Assembly: GCF_030369615.1 (NCBI RefSeq)
Contig: NZ_CP128494.1
Coordinates: 840,001 to 904,000, forward strand
DNA length: 64,000 bases
From: Geobacillus stearothermophilus ATCC 12980
GTDB lineage: Bacteria; Bacillota; Bacilli; Bacillales; Anoxybacillaceae
Direction: 5' to 3'
Shown: in pieces, positions 1-8,902 of the stretch
Layout of the letters: every line of letters starts with the position of its first letter
Position numbering within the stretch: position 1 is the stretch's first letter
The notes under the pieces: model-generated
What the model was told of the DNA's origin: nothing
Databases searched by the model: none
What the model saw: the letters and a program-made list of their open reading frames with translations, nothing else
Made by a program: the position numbers and the translations under genes

Positions 1-1647
1 CAGAAGAAAATGTATATATCGCCGATGACAGAGCTCCCGGACGGATACGATCCGACGAGCCGCCCGTGGTATAAAGCGGCGATGAAGCGGCCGGATGAAG
101 TGGTGTGGACCGAACCGTACGTCGATGCGATTACCGGCAAGCACGTTGTGACGTTGGCCAAAGCGGTGAGCGAAAACGGCCGCATTGCTGCGGTCATCGG
201 CATCGATATGACGCTCGATGCGGTGACAAGAATCGTCAATGCGAGCGACGTCGGCTATAACGGCTATCCGGTGCTGTTTGACGCGAAGGGGACGGCGGTC
301 GTCCACCCACAATACAAGGGGAAAAACATGGCGAAAAACGCGACGGTCCGCTACATGCTCGAGCATGAAAAAGGAATGCACGAATATGAGCAAGACGGCG
401 AACGGCGGGTGATTTACTTCACTACGATTCCAGAGCTTGGCTGGAAAGTCGGCGCTGTCTATAGAGAAAGCAATTTATCCGCGATGAGCCGCTCGCTCGG
501 AGCAACCATGCTTGTCATTACGGTGATTGCGTTTATCGTCGCTTTGGTCGTCGTTTATTTCTTAGCGCGCTCAATCACCAAGCCGATTGTGGCGCTGCAA
601 GAGCAAGTCGAAAAGGCGGCGGGCGGCGACTTGACGGTGCACGCGCGCATCACTGCCAAAGATGAGATTGGCCGCCTCGCCCGCCATTTTAACGAGATGA
701 TCGATCATATGCGCGCGCTGATCGGCGAAGTGAACCGATCGGTCAACGAGCTGGCCGCCTCGGCTGATCATTTAAGCGCCGTCTCAGAGGAAACGATGGC
801 GACAAGCGAACAAGTGGCCAAAGCGATCAGCGAAATCGCCAAAGGAACGACCGATCAAGCAGGAAGCCTTGATACGATCAATGAGCGGACAACAGCGCTG
901 TCGCAGCAAATCGAAGCGGTTGCGAATGCGACGGCTGGCATGGAGTCGCTGTCCGATGAAACGAAAACCGCGAGCTACGACGGCTTGGAGCATTTAAACA
1001 TTTTGCAGAAAAAATCGGAGGAAGCGAAAAATGAACTCGAGTCTGTAGAAAATGTCATTAGCGACCTTGTGAAAAAGATGGATGAAATTGACGGTGTCAT
1101 TCAAACGATCACGGCCATTTCCGGACAGACGAATTTGCTGGCGTTAAACGCCAGCATCGAGGCGGCGCGGGCTGGCGAGCATGGGAAAGGGTTTGCCGTT
1201 GTCGCTGATGAAGTGCGCAAGCTGGCCGAACAATCCGCGAAAGCGACGGAGATGATCCGCGCGACGATCGCCGCCATCCAGCAGCAAGCCGGGCTGGTGA
1301 TGGAGGCGGTCCGCCGCTCCAAGCAGGCGTACAACGAACAGCGGGAAGCGGTGCACACGACCGGCGATTCATTTGTCAAAATCACTGGCATGATGGAGCA
1401 AGTGGCTGATGCGCTTGCTGGGATTATGGAGGAAGCAAAGCGGATGAACGCGAGCAAAGACGATGTCGTCGGAGCGATGCAAAACATCGCCGCCATCGCC
1501 CAACAAGCAGCGGCAGCGGCGGAAGAAGTGGCTGCTTCGGCTGATGATCAGTTGCAGGCGCTTTCGACGGTGACCGAATCGGCGGAGGCGTTAAGCGAAA
1601 TGAGCCGGCAGTTGAAACAACTGGTTGAGAAGTTTAAGATTTCATAA
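1..1647 (+). CDS. Methyl-accepting chemotaxis protein (5'-truncated by window edge)
   Basis: Transmembrane chemoreceptor that senses ligands outside the cell and controls CheA through its cytoplasmic signalling domain. The frame is open to the first base of the window, so the true start lies upstream. Counting from the first Met at 10, residues 1-160 look like the membrane-proximal rest of a dCache ligand domain (RPWYKAA near residue 18), about 165-190 is one hydrophobic membrane segment, about 190-245 is a HAMP domain ([10 protein letters not shown]), and about 260-545 is the MA signalling domain with the conserved hairpin tip [19 protein letters not shown]. The protein stops at VEKFKIS, the usual end for the family, so the 3' end is intact. 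A strong terminator follows 8 bp later. The ligand cannot be read from the sequence. Confidence 0.95.
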   Translation, partial: QKKMYISPMTELPDGYDPTSRPWYKAAMKRPDEVVWTEPYVDAITGKHVVTLAKAVSENGRIAAVIGIDMTLDAVTRIVNASDVGYNGYPVLFDAKGTAVVHPQYKGKNMAKNATVRYMLEHEKGMHEYEQDGERRVIYFTTIPELGWKVGAVYRESNLSAMSRSLGATMLVITVIAFIVALVVVYFLARSITKPIVALQEQVEKAAGGDLTVHARITAKDEIGRLARHFNEMIDHMRALIGEVNRSVNELAASADHLSAVSEETMATSEQVAKAISEIAKGTTDQAGSLDTINERTTALSQQIEAVANATAGMESLSDETKTASYDGLEHLNILQKKSEEAKNELESVENVISDLVKKMDEIDGVIQTITAISGQTNLLALNASIEAARAGEHGKGFAVVADEVRKLAEQSAKATEMIRATIAAIQQQAGLVMEAVRRSKQAYNEQREAVHTTGDSFVKITGMMEQVADALAGIMEEAKRMNASKDDVVGAMQNIAAIAQQAAAAAEEVAASADDQLQALSTVTESAEALSEMSRQLKQLVEKFKIS

Positions 1648-1654
1648 AAAATAG

Positions 1655-1688
1655 AAGGTGTCCTAGCGGCAACGGGGCGCCTTTTTTA
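1655..1688 (+). terminator. Intrinsic terminator of the chemoreceptor gene
   Basis: A 9-bp stem, AAGGTGTCC pairing with GGGGCGCCTT through G-U pairs, is followed by six T. It begins 8 bp after the stop codon. Confidence 0.8.
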
Positions 1689-1699
1689 TCATCTCTAGC

Positions 1700-1915
1700 C
1701 GAGAAGGCTCCCATTTCCGCGTGCGTAAGTGGGGGATGAAGCATCAAGGATGTTCCCTAACGCCGCCCAAAAAAAGAAGGATTTCGCTTGCTGTCTTCGT
1801 AAGACAACGGAACCGTGGGACACACGAGGATGGCTTGGCTGGCAAGCCTGTCGTGGAGCGGTTGTTCCAAAGAATCTCCCACCGCTAAACGTTTGCGCAG
1901 GCAAGAGGCGTTCAA
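1700..1915 (+). mobile_element. Hairpin-rich relic resembling the right end (omegaRNA region) of an IS200/IS605-type element
   Basis: No convincing gene lies here. The stretch holds four closely spaced hairpins: CCCATTT/AAGTGGG (1710-1733), TGTCTT/AAGACA (1792-1806), CGTG/CACG (1814-1826) and GGCTTG/CAAGCC (1832-1848). It then runs through a CTCCCACCGC tract and ends near TTCAA at 1911-1915. This layout, and my memory of Geobacillus IS605 right ends, suggest the non-coding 3' part of a TnpB-type element whose guide RNA overlaps the right end. No tnpA or tnpB frame survives beside it. A 90-codon antisense frame (1695-1967) shows no domain I recognise. Nothing readable was seen in 1916-2085. 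Confidence 0.35.
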
Positions 1916-2105
1916 TCATTTTCGAATAGGAGACTTTCACTTTCGCTTTGTACAGGGTGCAGTCCAAAATAAGCGGGAGATGAATGTCGGTCGGCGTTTA
2001 CTTAAAATCATGAATGTCCCGCCGTCGTGCAGTCACGATCTTTTTTTTGTATTCATACAATAGTGAAATTTTTTCAGCTTCTTCGTCGATTTTAGTGGGC
2101 GATAG

Positions 2106-2134
2106 TGCTAAAATAAACATTGAAAACGTTTATA
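2106..2134 (+). promoter_or_regulatory. odhAB promoter (extended -10) with CcpA cre-like site
   Basis: TGCTAAAAT at 2106-2114 reads as an extended -10 box. Immediately downstream, TGAAAACGTTTATA (2121-2134) matches 13 of 14 positions of the cre consensus TGNAARCGNWWWCA. A cre near the transcription start usually means glucose repression by CcpA, which fits a TCA-cycle operon. The recognisable -35 is poor. Confidence 0.5.
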
Positions 2135-2241
2135 CTTTTATTTTGCTGTACGTTTGGGGATGCTGGCAGCGAAATGAGGACTTTCATGCATAGCTGTTTC
2201 CAGCCCGAACGATGCGAAAACAAGGTGGAGGTTTTTTCAAG

Positions 2242-5094
2242 ATGGCAAAACAGACGAACTACGCTCAACCGTGGAGCCAGTTTTACGGGCCGAACCTCGG
2301 TTATGTCATCGACATGTATGAACAGTACCTCGATGACCCTAACAGCATCGACCTGGAACTGAAACAATTGTTCGAACAGTGGGGGGCGCCGGTTTTGGAA
2401 GAACCGGTTTCTTCTGCGGATGACGAGGCGGCCAAAACGCATCAAACGTTCCGGCTGCCGGAGACGCCGACGATTTTCAGCAAGCTTGTCGCTGCCGTCA
2501 AGCTGGCGGACAGCATTCGCCATTACGGCCATCTGGCTGCTGATACGAATCCGCTTGTCAAAAAGGAGAAAGAGCTGCGCCGCTTGGAGCTTGACGAATA
2601 CGATTTAACGGAAGAGGATTTAAAGCGCATTCCGGTCGCGTTTCTTTGTCCCCACGCTCCGGCGCATGTCAAAAACGGCTGGGACGCCATCTTGCATTTG
2701 CGCAAAATTTACACGGACAAAATCGCGTTTGAATTCTCGCAAGTACATAATCTAGAAGAAAGGAACTGGCTCATCCAGCAAATTGAGTCCGGAGCGTACT
2801 ATCCGAGCCTGGCGAACAAAGAGCGGGTTGCTTTGTTGCGCCGCCTGACGGAAGTGGAAGGGTTTGAAAAGTTCATCCACCGGACGTATGTCGGGCAAAA
2901 ACGGTTTTCGATCGAAGGGCTTGATTCCATGGTGCCGCTTTTGGATGAGCTCGTCCGCCAAGCGATCGAACATGAAATCGACGCCGTCAACATCGGCATG
3001 GCGCACCGCGGCCGGCTGAATGTGCTTGCCCATGTGCTCGGCAAGCCGTACGAAATGATTTTCGCCGAGTTTCAGCATGCAGAGAGCAAAAACTTTATTC
3101 CATCTGAAGGAGCGGTGGCCATCACCTACGGATGGACGGGCGACGTGAAATACCATTTGGGGGCGGCGCGCCGCCTTCGCAATAAAAGCGTGCATACGAT
3201 GCGGATTACGCTCGCTAACAACCCAAGCCATCTCGAAGTGGTCAATCCGGTTGTGCTTGGCTACACGCGCGCCGCGCAAGAAGATCGGACAAAACCAGGC
3301 GTGCCGGTGCAAAATACTGATGCGTCGTTTGCCATCTTGATTCACGGCGATGCCGCGTTCCCGGGACAAGGGATCGTCGCGGAAACGCTCAACTTAAGCC
3401 AGCTGCGCGGCTATACGACCGGCGGGACGATCCATATCATCGCCAACAACATGATTGGCTTTACGACGGAGAGTTACGATTCACGCTCGACGACGTATGC
3501 TTCCGATATGGCGAAAGGGTTTGAGGTGCCGATTGTGCACGTCAATGCCGACGACCCGGAGGCTTGTTTGGCGGCCGCATGCTTGGCGTTTGCCTACCGC
3601 CAGCGGTTTAAAAAAGACTTTGTCATTGACCTAATCGGTTACCGCCGTTTCGGTCATAATGAAATGGATGAGCCGATGGCGACGAACCCGACGATGTACG
3701 CGATCATCAACCAACATCCGACCGTACGCCGGCTGTATGCGCAAAAATTGATGGAAAAAGGGATCATCACCGAGCGGGAAGTCGACGAAATGGAGCAAGA
3801 GGTGGCGGAACGGCTGAAAATCGCCTACGAGCGGGTGCCGAAAAACGAAGACGAGCTTGATTTCATCATGGATCCGCCCAAACCGGTCGTCGATCGGCTG
3901 CCGGAAGTGAAAACAAGCGTGGCGAAAGACGTGCTCCATCGGGTGAACGAAGAATTGTTGCAGTTTCCGGACGGATTCAACGTCTTTAACAAGCTTGAGC
4001 GCATTTTAAAACGGCGAAGCGGCGTGTTTGCGCAAAACGGCAAAGTCGATTGGGCGCACGCGGAAATTTTGGCGTTCGCCACGATTTTGCAAGACGGCGT
4101 GCCGATCCGCTTGACCGGGCAAGATTCGCAGCGCGGCACGTTTGCGCAGCGCCATTTGGTGCTCCATGACGTGAAAACCGGTAAAGAGTATGTGCCGCTT
4201 CACCACATCAGCGGCGCCAAAGCGTCGTTTGTCGTGTACAACAGCCCGCTGACGGAAGCCGCCGTGCTCGGCTATGAATACGGATACAACGTTTACGCGC
4301 CGGAGACGCTCGTGCTTTGGGAAGCGCAATTTGGCGACTTCGCCAACATGGCGCAAGTGATGTTTGATCAATTCATTTCATCCGGCCGGGCGAAATGGGG
4401 GCAAAAATCCGGGCTTGTCATGCTCTTGCCGCACGGCTACGAAGGGCAAGGCCCTGAACATTCAAGCGGCCGCGTCGAGCGCTTTTTGCAGCTGGCGGCG
4501 GAAAACAACTGGACGGTTGCCAACTTATCGACGGCCGCGCAATATTTCCATATTTTGCGGCGGCAGGCGGCGCTGTTGACAAGAGAAGAAGTGCGTCCGC
4601 TCATCATTATGACGCCAAAAAGCTTGCTCCGCCATCCGCTGGCGGCGTCGGATGCGGAAGCGTTCGTTGACGGCGCGTTCTCGCCGGTGCTCGAACAGCC
4701 GGGATTGGGCGCTGACGCTGGCAAAGTGGAACGCATCGTGTTTGGCACCGGAAAATTGATGATCGATTTGGCGGAACAAATCGGCAAAATGGAAGGTCTT
4801 GACTGGCTGCATATCGTGCGCATTGAAGAGCTGTATCCGTTCCCGGAAGAAGCGGTGAGAGACATCATCGCCCGCTATCCGAACGTCAAAGAGCTCGTCT
4901 GGGTGCAAGAAGAACCGAAAAACATGGGGGCATGGCTGTATATGGAACCGCGCCTGCGGGCGTTGGCTCCAGAGGGTGTCGATGTCAGCTACATTGGGCG
5001 GCGCCGGCGGGCCAGCCCGGCGGAAGGCGATCCGGTCGTCCACCGAAAAGAGCAAGAGCGCATCATCCGCTGTGCATTGACGAAGCATGAATGA
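2242..5094 (+). CDS. odhA: 2-oxoglutarate dehydrogenase E1 component
   Basis: Thiamine-diphosphate-dependent E1 subunit of the 2-oxoglutarate dehydrogenase complex. It decarboxylates 2-oxoglutarate and passes the succinyl group to the lipoyl arm of OdhB in the TCA cycle. An upstream in-frame ATG exists at 2212, but GGTGGAGG at 2224-2231 lies ten bases before ATG 2242, giving 950 residues, the normal family length. The ThDP-binding stretch runs from GDAAFPGQG (about residue 369) to IIANN (about 400). The N-terminus carries the short E2-docking-like segment (WSQFYGPN) seen in one-chain E1o enzymes. The C-terminal third is the transketolase-like pyrimidine domain, with [12 protein letters not shown] and [14 protein letters not shown]. 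The gene is intact and is followed after 31 bp by odhB in the same operon. Confidence 0.97.
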   Translation: MAKQTNYAQPWSQFYGPNLGYVIDMYEQYLDDPNSIDLELKQLFEQWGAPVLEEPVSSADDEAAKTHQTFRLPETPTIFSKLVAAVKLADSIRHYGHLAADTNPLVKKEKELRRLELDEYDLTEEDLKRIPVAFLCPHAPAHVKNGWDAILHLRKIYTDKIAFEFSQVHNLEERNWLIQQIESGAYYPSLANKERVALLRRLTEVEGFEKFIHRTYVGQKRFSIEGLDSMVPLLDELVRQAIEHEIDAVNIGMAHRGRLNVLAHVLGKPYEMIFAEFQHAESKNFIPSEGAVAITYGWTGDVKYHLGAARRLRNKSVHTMRITLANNPSHLEVVNPVVLGYTRAAQEDRTKPGVPVQNTDASFAILIHGDAAFPGQGIVAETLNLSQLRGYTTGGTIHIIANNMIGFTTESYDSRSTTYASDMAKGFEVPIVHVNADDPEACLAAACLAFAYRQRFKKDFVIDLIGYRRFGHNEMDEPMATNPTMYAIINQHPTVRRLYAQKLMEKGIITEREVDEMEQEVAERLKIAYERVPKNEDELDFIMDPPKPVVDRLPEVKTSVAKDVLHRVNEELLQFPDGFNVFNKLERILKRRSGVFAQNGKVDWAHAEILAFATILQDGVPIRLTGQDSQRGTFAQRHLVLHDVKTGKEYVPLHHISGAKASFVVYNSPLTEAAVLGYEYGYNVYAPETLVLWEAQFGDFANMAQVMFDQFISSGRAKWGQKSGLVMLLPHGYEGQGPEHSSGRVERFLQLAAENNWTVANLSTAAQYFHILRRQAALLTREEVRPLIIMTPKSLLRHPLAASDAEAFVDGAFSPVLEQPGLGADAGKVERIVFGTGKLMIDLAEQIGKMEGLDWLHIVRIEELYPFPEEAVRDIIARYPNVKELVWVQEEPKNMGAWLYMEPRLRALAPEGVDVSYIGRRRRASPAEGDPVVHRKEQERIIRCALTKHE

Positions 5095-5125
5095 TGACTA
5101 CGGAACATTTGAGGAGGGCATCAAT

Positions 5126-6394
5126 GTGGCCGAGATCAAAGTCCCAGAGTTAGCAGAATCCATCACGGAGGGAACGATCGCCCAATGGCTGAAAAAACCG
5201 GGCGACTACGTGGAAAAAGGAGAATCGATTTGCGAGCTTGAAACGGATAAAGTGAACGTGGAAATTATGGCGGAAGAGTCAGGTGTTTTGCAACAGCTGC
5301 TTGCCAATAAAGGCGATACGGTTGCGGTCGGTCAAGCGATCGCCATTATCGGAGAAGGAACGGCGTCGGCACCGCCTGCACCAGAGAAGGCGCTGCAGCT
5401 GGCCGAGGAACCAAAACCGGCTGTGCCGGTCGACCGTGCTGAGCAGCCAGCGCCGCAGCCGGTTGCGGTTGCCCAAGCGCCAGGCCAACGACCGATTGCT
5501 TCGCCGGCTGCTCGGAAAATGGCACGTGAAAAAGGGATCGACTTGACGCAAGTGCCGACCGTTGATCCGCTTGGACGCGTGCGCAAACAAGACGTCGCCT
5601 CGTTTGCCGCCCAGCCGGCCGCCGCTCCGCAGCCGGCTCCGCAAGCCGCGCCGACGTCGACGCCGGCCGCCGTTCCAACCGCTGAGGCCGGCAAGCCGGT
5701 CATCCGCGAAAAAATGTCGCGCCGTCGGCAAACGATCGCCAAACGGCTGCTGGAAGTGACGCAAACGACCGCGATGTTGACGACATTTAACGAAATTGAC
5801 ATGTCGGCGGTCATCGATTTGCGCAAGCGGAAAAAAGATAAATTTTTCGAAGAGCATGACGTCCGCCTTGGCTTTATGTCGTTTTTCGTCAAAGCGGCTG
5901 TCGCGGCGCTGAAAAAATATCCGTACGTCAACGCGGAGATCCAAGGCGATGAGATTTTGCTGAAAAAATATTACGATATCGGCGTTGCCGTATCGACGGA
6001 TGAAGGGCTTGTCGTTCCGGTTGTGCGCGACTGCGACCGGAAAAACTTCGCCGAAATTGAGCGCGACATTGCCGAATTGGCGGCGAAAGCACGCAGCAAT
6101 AAGTTGTCGCTTGCGGATTTGCAAGGCGGCACGTTTACGATCACAAACGGCGGCGTCTTCGGCTCGCTTCTGTCGACTCCGCTTCTCAACGGCCCGCAAG
6201 TCGGCATTTTAGGGATGCATTCGATCAAACTGCGCCCGGTCGCCATCGACGAAGAGCGGATCGAAAACCGGCCGATGATGTATGTTGCTTTGTCGTACGA
6301 CCATCGCATTATCGATGGCAAAGAGGCCGTCGGGTTCTTGAAAACGGTGAAAGACTTGATCGAAAATCCGGAAGACTTATTGTTGGAAAGCTAA
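5126..6394 (+). CDS. odhB: Dihydrolipoyllysine succinyltransferase (E2 of 2-oxoglutarate dehydrogenase)
   Basis: E2 core of the 2-oxoglutarate dehydrogenase complex, which moves the succinyl group from OdhA to CoA. I choose GTG 5126 because GAGGAGGG sits 7 bases upstream and the protein then opens with [15 protein letters not shown] at the lipoyl domain. The longer frame from 5087 only adds residues overlapping odhA. Length is 422 residues. The lipoyl lysine is K42 in [10 protein letters not shown] long Ala/Pro-rich linker follows, then the peripheral-subunit-binding domain (about 122-155, [13 protein letters not shown]), a second Ala/Pro linker, and the catalytic domain ending with the HxxxDG motif (HRIIDG, His about 393). 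The E3 subunit is presumably supplied by pdhD elsewhere in the window. Confidence 0.96.
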   Translation: MAEIKVPELAESITEGTIAQWLKKPGDYVEKGESICELETDKVNVEIMAEESGVLQQLLANKGDTVAVGQAIAIIGEGTASAPPAPEKALQLAEEPKPAVPVDRAEQPAPQPVAVAQAPGQRPIASPAARKMAREKGIDLTQVPTVDPLGRVRKQDVASFAAQPAAAPQPAPQAAPTSTPAAVPTAEAGKPVIREKMSRRRQTIAKRLLEVTQTTAMLTTFNEIDMSAVIDLRKRKKDKFFEEHDVRLGFMSFFVKAAVAALKKYPYVNAEIQGDEILLKKYYDIGVAVSTDEGLVVPVVRDCDRKNFAEIERDIAELAAKARSNKLSLADLQGGTFTITNGGVFGSLLSTPLLNGPQVGILGMHSIKLRPVAIDEERIENRPMMYVALSYDHRIIDGKEAVGFLKTVKDLIENPEDLLLES

Positions 6395-6408
6395 CCAAGG
6401 CAGGAACA

Positions 6409-6525
6409 GGGGATGTCCCAAAAGGATCGGGACACCCTCTTTCGTTTCTATATATACACCGACCGCTTCTTCCGCACTATATTTTGTGTCTATACTGAAG
6501 ACAGATAGCCTTTTGGGTCAGCCCC
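6409..6525. repeat. 117-bp MITE-like element, copy A
   Basis: The element is bounded by imperfect 17-bp terminal inverted repeats: GGGGATGTCCCAAAAGG on the left and CCTTTTGGGTCAGCCCC on the right, 15 of 17 matching. Its reverse complement is about 90% identical to 12737-12853. It begins 14 bp after the odhB stop and contains GTCCC/GGGAC followed by a T-rich tract, so it may double as the odhAB terminator. No obvious target-site duplication is visible. It is too short to code for a transposase, so any movement would need one acting in trans. Confidence 0.8.
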
Positions 6526-6651
6526 TTTTTTGGAAAAGAACAAAAAGAAAAGTGCAGTCACCTGTTTTTGAAGGAAAGCGCGATTCGGAACCGAAAAGGC
6601 ATGATTGCGCGATGCGGTGGTACACTACAAGCAAAAAGGAGGGAACCATTG

Positions 6652-6873
6652 ATGCCGGAACGCGGACGAAACGACCATCCACATTCCTTTCACCGTGACG
6701 GCGCCCGCGAAAGCATCATCAACGATGCAACTGCCGACGGCGCCAAGGCAATCGGTGTACGGATTGACGCCGATCCGATGCGGGCGGCCAACCCTGACCC
6801 GTTTCACGTCGACTCCCTTGCTGTCGAGGAAGGAATGAAGCGATTTCGCTCTCTCATGGAAGGAAAAAAGTGA
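6652..6873 (+). CDS. Conserved small protein of unknown function
   Basis: A 73-residue soluble, charged protein. The ATG at 6652 is preceded by AAAGGAGGG at good spacing. The frame also opens upstream at 6568, but without a ribosome site. Visible features are a His/Arg-rich N-terminus (RGRNDHPHSFHRDG) and a compact acidic C-terminal half with no membrane segment. I do not recognise a domain. A strong terminator overlaps the stop codon, so the gene forms its own short unit just downstream of MITE copy A. Confidence 0.6.
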   Translation: MPERGRNDHPHSFHRDGARESIINDATADGAKAIGVRIDADPMRAANPDPFHVDSLAVEEGMKRFRSLMEGKK

Positions 6874-6896
6874 TTCGCCCAGCGGATCGCTTTTTT
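6870..6896 (+). terminator. Intrinsic terminator overlapping the small-protein stop
   Basis: The 9-bp stem GTGATTCGC/GCGGATCGC (two G-U pairs) with loop CCA is followed by six T. Confidence 0.8.
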
Positions 6897-6976
6897 CGTG
6901 AACGAAAAAAGAAGGAAAACGGCGAACAAACGCGAATATTGTTTACTTAATATGACTATTTTTCGGGGGGATGGCA

Positions 6977-7762
6977 ATGGAGTACGGATTAGCCGGAAAA
7001 ACGGCATTGGTCGCCGCCTCAAGCCAAGGGCTCGGCAAAGCGGTCGCCCGGGCGCTTGTGCTCGAAGGAGCAAACGTGATGATCACGAGCCGGAACGAAG
7101 AAAAGCTGCAGGAAGCAGCCGAGGAGTTGAATGGGCTGCATAAGGGACGCGTCGCCTACACGCGTGCAGATGTGACGAAGGCGGAAGACATCCGCCAGCT
7201 GGTCGCCAAAACGGTCGAAACGTTTGGGACGATCGATTTGCTCGTCAACAACGCCGGCGGCCCTCCGGCGGGAACGTTTGAAACGGTGAGCGACGAAGAC
7301 TGGCAATATGCGTTTGAGCTCAATTTATTGAGCTACATTCGGCTGATTCGTGAAGCGCTGCCATATTTAAAGAAAAACGGCGGCAAAATTGTCAACATCG
7401 CTTCGTCATCGATCAAAGAACCGATTCCGGGCTTGATTTTGTCGAACACGTTTCGCACCGGGATTGTCGGGCTGACGAAAACGTTGGCGACGGAATTCGC
7501 GCGGGACAACATTTTGATCAACACCGTCGCTCCCGGGCGGATTGCGACAGAACGCGTCGCCTTTTTAGATAAGGTGAACGCCGAAAAGCTTGGCATTACA
7601 AAAGAGGAAATGGAAGCGCGCATGAAAAGCGCCATTCCACTCGGCCGCTACGGGACGCCGGAAGAATTTGCGAACGTCGTCGTCTTTCTATTGTCTGAAG
7701 CGAACTCGTACGTCACCGGACAAGCGTTGATCGTCGACGGCGGCATGGTCAAAGCGATTTAA
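6977..7762 (+). CDS. Short-chain dehydrogenase/reductase-like protein lacking the catalytic Tyr and Lys
   Basis: A Rossmann-fold SDR of 261 residues. The ATG at 6977 is preferred over 6971 because CGGGGGG ends directly against 6971 and leaves six bases before 6977. The cofactor motif (ASSQGLGKA, about 15-23), NNAGG and the C-terminal YVTGQALIVDGG are all present. At the active site, where classical enzymes have YxxxK, this protein reads S-N-T-F-R (within LILSNTFRTGIVGLTK), so both Tyr and Lys are replaced (Ser and Arg). This matches the 'BKR-like SDR-like' subgroup as I remember it, in which SN-x-x-R is conserved, so it is probably a family trait and not damage. The substrate is unknown. The next gene is a beta-hydroxyacid dehydrogenase in the same direction. 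Confidence 0.8.
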   Translation: MEYGLAGKTALVAASSQGLGKAVARALVLEGANVMITSRNEEKLQEAAEELNGLHKGRVAYTRADVTKAEDIRQLVAKTVETFGTIDLLVNNAGGPPAGTFETVSDEDWQYAFELNLLSYIRLIREALPYLKKNGGKIVNIASSSIKEPIPGLILSNTFRTGIVGLTKTLATEFARDNILINTVAPGRIATERVAFLDKVNAEKLGITKEEMEARMKSAIPLGRYGTPEEFANVVVFLLSEANSYVTGQALIVDGGMVKAI

Positions 7763-7860
7763 CGATTTTCGAAAGAAGCCTCCGCTGCTAAGCGAAGCGC
7801 AGGTGGTGACCAGATCGCTGGGCGCTTGCGGCCAAACGGACAAGAAGGGAGAGGACAGCG

Positions 7861-8727
7861 TTGAAAACGATCGGGTTTATCGGCCTTGGCGTCATGGGGA
7901 AAAGCATGGCGCGCCACTTGCTGAAGGCGGGCTATCCGCTTCTAGCTTATACACGCACAAAAGAAAAGGCGGAAGACTTGCTTCAGGAAGGAGCAGTTTG
8001 GAAGGAAACGGTTGCTGATTTGGCGCGGGAGGCGGATGTCGTCATGACGATGGTTGGCGATCCTCATGATGTCGAGCAAGTGTATTTCGGCGAGGGCGGC
8101 ATTTTGGAGAATGCGCGGCCGGGAACATATGTCATCGATATGACGACGTCAACGCCGACGCTCGCGCAATCGATTTACGAGGCGGCCAAGCAAAAGGGCA
8201 TCCATGCTTTGGACGCCCCGGTGTCCGGCGGCGACATCGGCGCGCGCGAAGGAACGTTGACGATTATGGTCGGCGGTGATGAGGACGTCTTTTTGGCGTG
8301 CAAGCCGATTCTCGAGCGGCTTGGCACGAACATCGTGCGGCAAGGAGGAGCTGGAGCCGGCCAGCATACGAAAATGTGCAACCAAATTGCCATCGCCACC
8401 AATATGATCGGCGTTTGCGAGGCCATGGCGTATGCGAAGCGGGCTGGTCTTGATCCATTCAAAGTGTTGGAAAGCATCGCCAAAGGGGCAGCCGGCAGCT
8501 GGTCGCTGAGCAACTTGGCGCCGCGCATGTTGTCAGGAGATTTTGCTCCGGGGTTTTACGTCAAGCATTTCATTAAAGATATGAAAATTGCGCTTGAGGA
8601 AGCCGAGCGGATGAACTTGCCGCTGCCAGGCCTGGCGCTCGCCAAACAACTGTACGAAGAGTTGGCGCAAGCCGGTGAGGAAAACAGCGGCACGCAAGCG
8701 CTATACAAGCGGTATGTTAAGGCGTAA
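7861..8727 (+). CDS. ykwC: NAD(P)-dependent beta-hydroxyacid dehydrogenase (YkwC-like)
   Basis: Member of the 3-hydroxyisobutyrate dehydrogenase family, which oxidises beta-hydroxyacids with NAD(P). It starts at TTG 7861 behind GGGAGAGG, and the protein begins at once with the nucleotide-binding motif GFIGLGVMG. Length is 288 residues, usual for the family. The substrate motif DAPVSGGDIGAREGTL (about 119-134) and the catalytic-lysine region QHTKMCNQ (about 168-175) are present, followed by the all-helical C-terminal domain. It lies 98 bp after the SDR gene and ends at a strong terminator. Whether it works in branched-chain acid breakdown or another pathway cannot be told from the sequence. 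Confidence 0.85.
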   Translation: MKTIGFIGLGVMGKSMARHLLKAGYPLLAYTRTKEKAEDLLQEGAVWKETVADLAREADVVMTMVGDPHDVEQVYFGEGGILENARPGTYVIDMTTSTPTLAQSIYEAAKQKGIHALDAPVSGGDIGAREGTLTIMVGGDEDVFLACKPILERLGTNIVRQGGAGAGQHTKMCNQIAIATNMIGVCEAMAYAKRAGLDPFKVLESIAKGAAGSWSLSNLAPRMLSGDFAPGFYVKHFIKDMKIALEEAERMNLPLPGLALAKQLYEELAQAGEENSGTQALYKRYVKA

Positions 8728-8729
8728 TC

Positions 8730-8753
8730 GGGGCGGTTGTTCGCCCCTTTTTT
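8730..8753 (+). terminator. Intrinsic terminator after ykwC
   Basis: GGGGCG/CGCCCC stem with a 6-base loop, followed by six T. Confidence 0.85.
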
Positions 8754-8823
8754 ATCTTCTCTGTCTTCTCAGCGAAGCAGGGGAGATGGGAAGCGCAAAT
8801 CCGGATGTATTTATCGAAAAATA

Positions 8824-8852
8824 TTGAATATTACCTCTGGTAGAGATATAGT
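8824..8852 (+). promoter_or_regulatory. SigA-type promoter of the acyl-CoA dehydrogenase relic
   Basis: TTGAAT (8824-8829) and TATAGT (8847-8852) are separated by exactly 17 bases. The operator-like palindrome follows 15 bases downstream. Confidence 0.55.
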
Positions 8853-8867
8853 AAAAATAGAAACAAC

Positions 8868-8885
8868 ATACCGACCGGTTAGTAT
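8868..8885. promoter_or_regulatory. TetR-type operator palindrome
   Basis: ATACCGACCGGTTAGTAT is an 18-bp palindrome with arms ATAC...GTAT around a central ACCGGT, and only the two C/T-type positions break symmetry. It sits between the promoter and the ribosome site of the acyl-CoA dehydrogenase relic, where a bound repressor would block transcription. The TetR gene at 10492 is the obvious candidate to bind it. This is inferred from position and symmetry. Confidence 0.5.
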
Positions 8886-8902
8886 AAAAGGGAGGGGAGC
8901 AT

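Noticed and set aside
5279..6199. 306-codon antisense frame under odhB, and similar long antisense frames (for example 2752-3369, 35518-36594, 41962-42852)
   Set aside because: They mirror GC-rich coding sequence, have Arg/His-rich compositions and no ribosome site, and lie fully inside strong genes.
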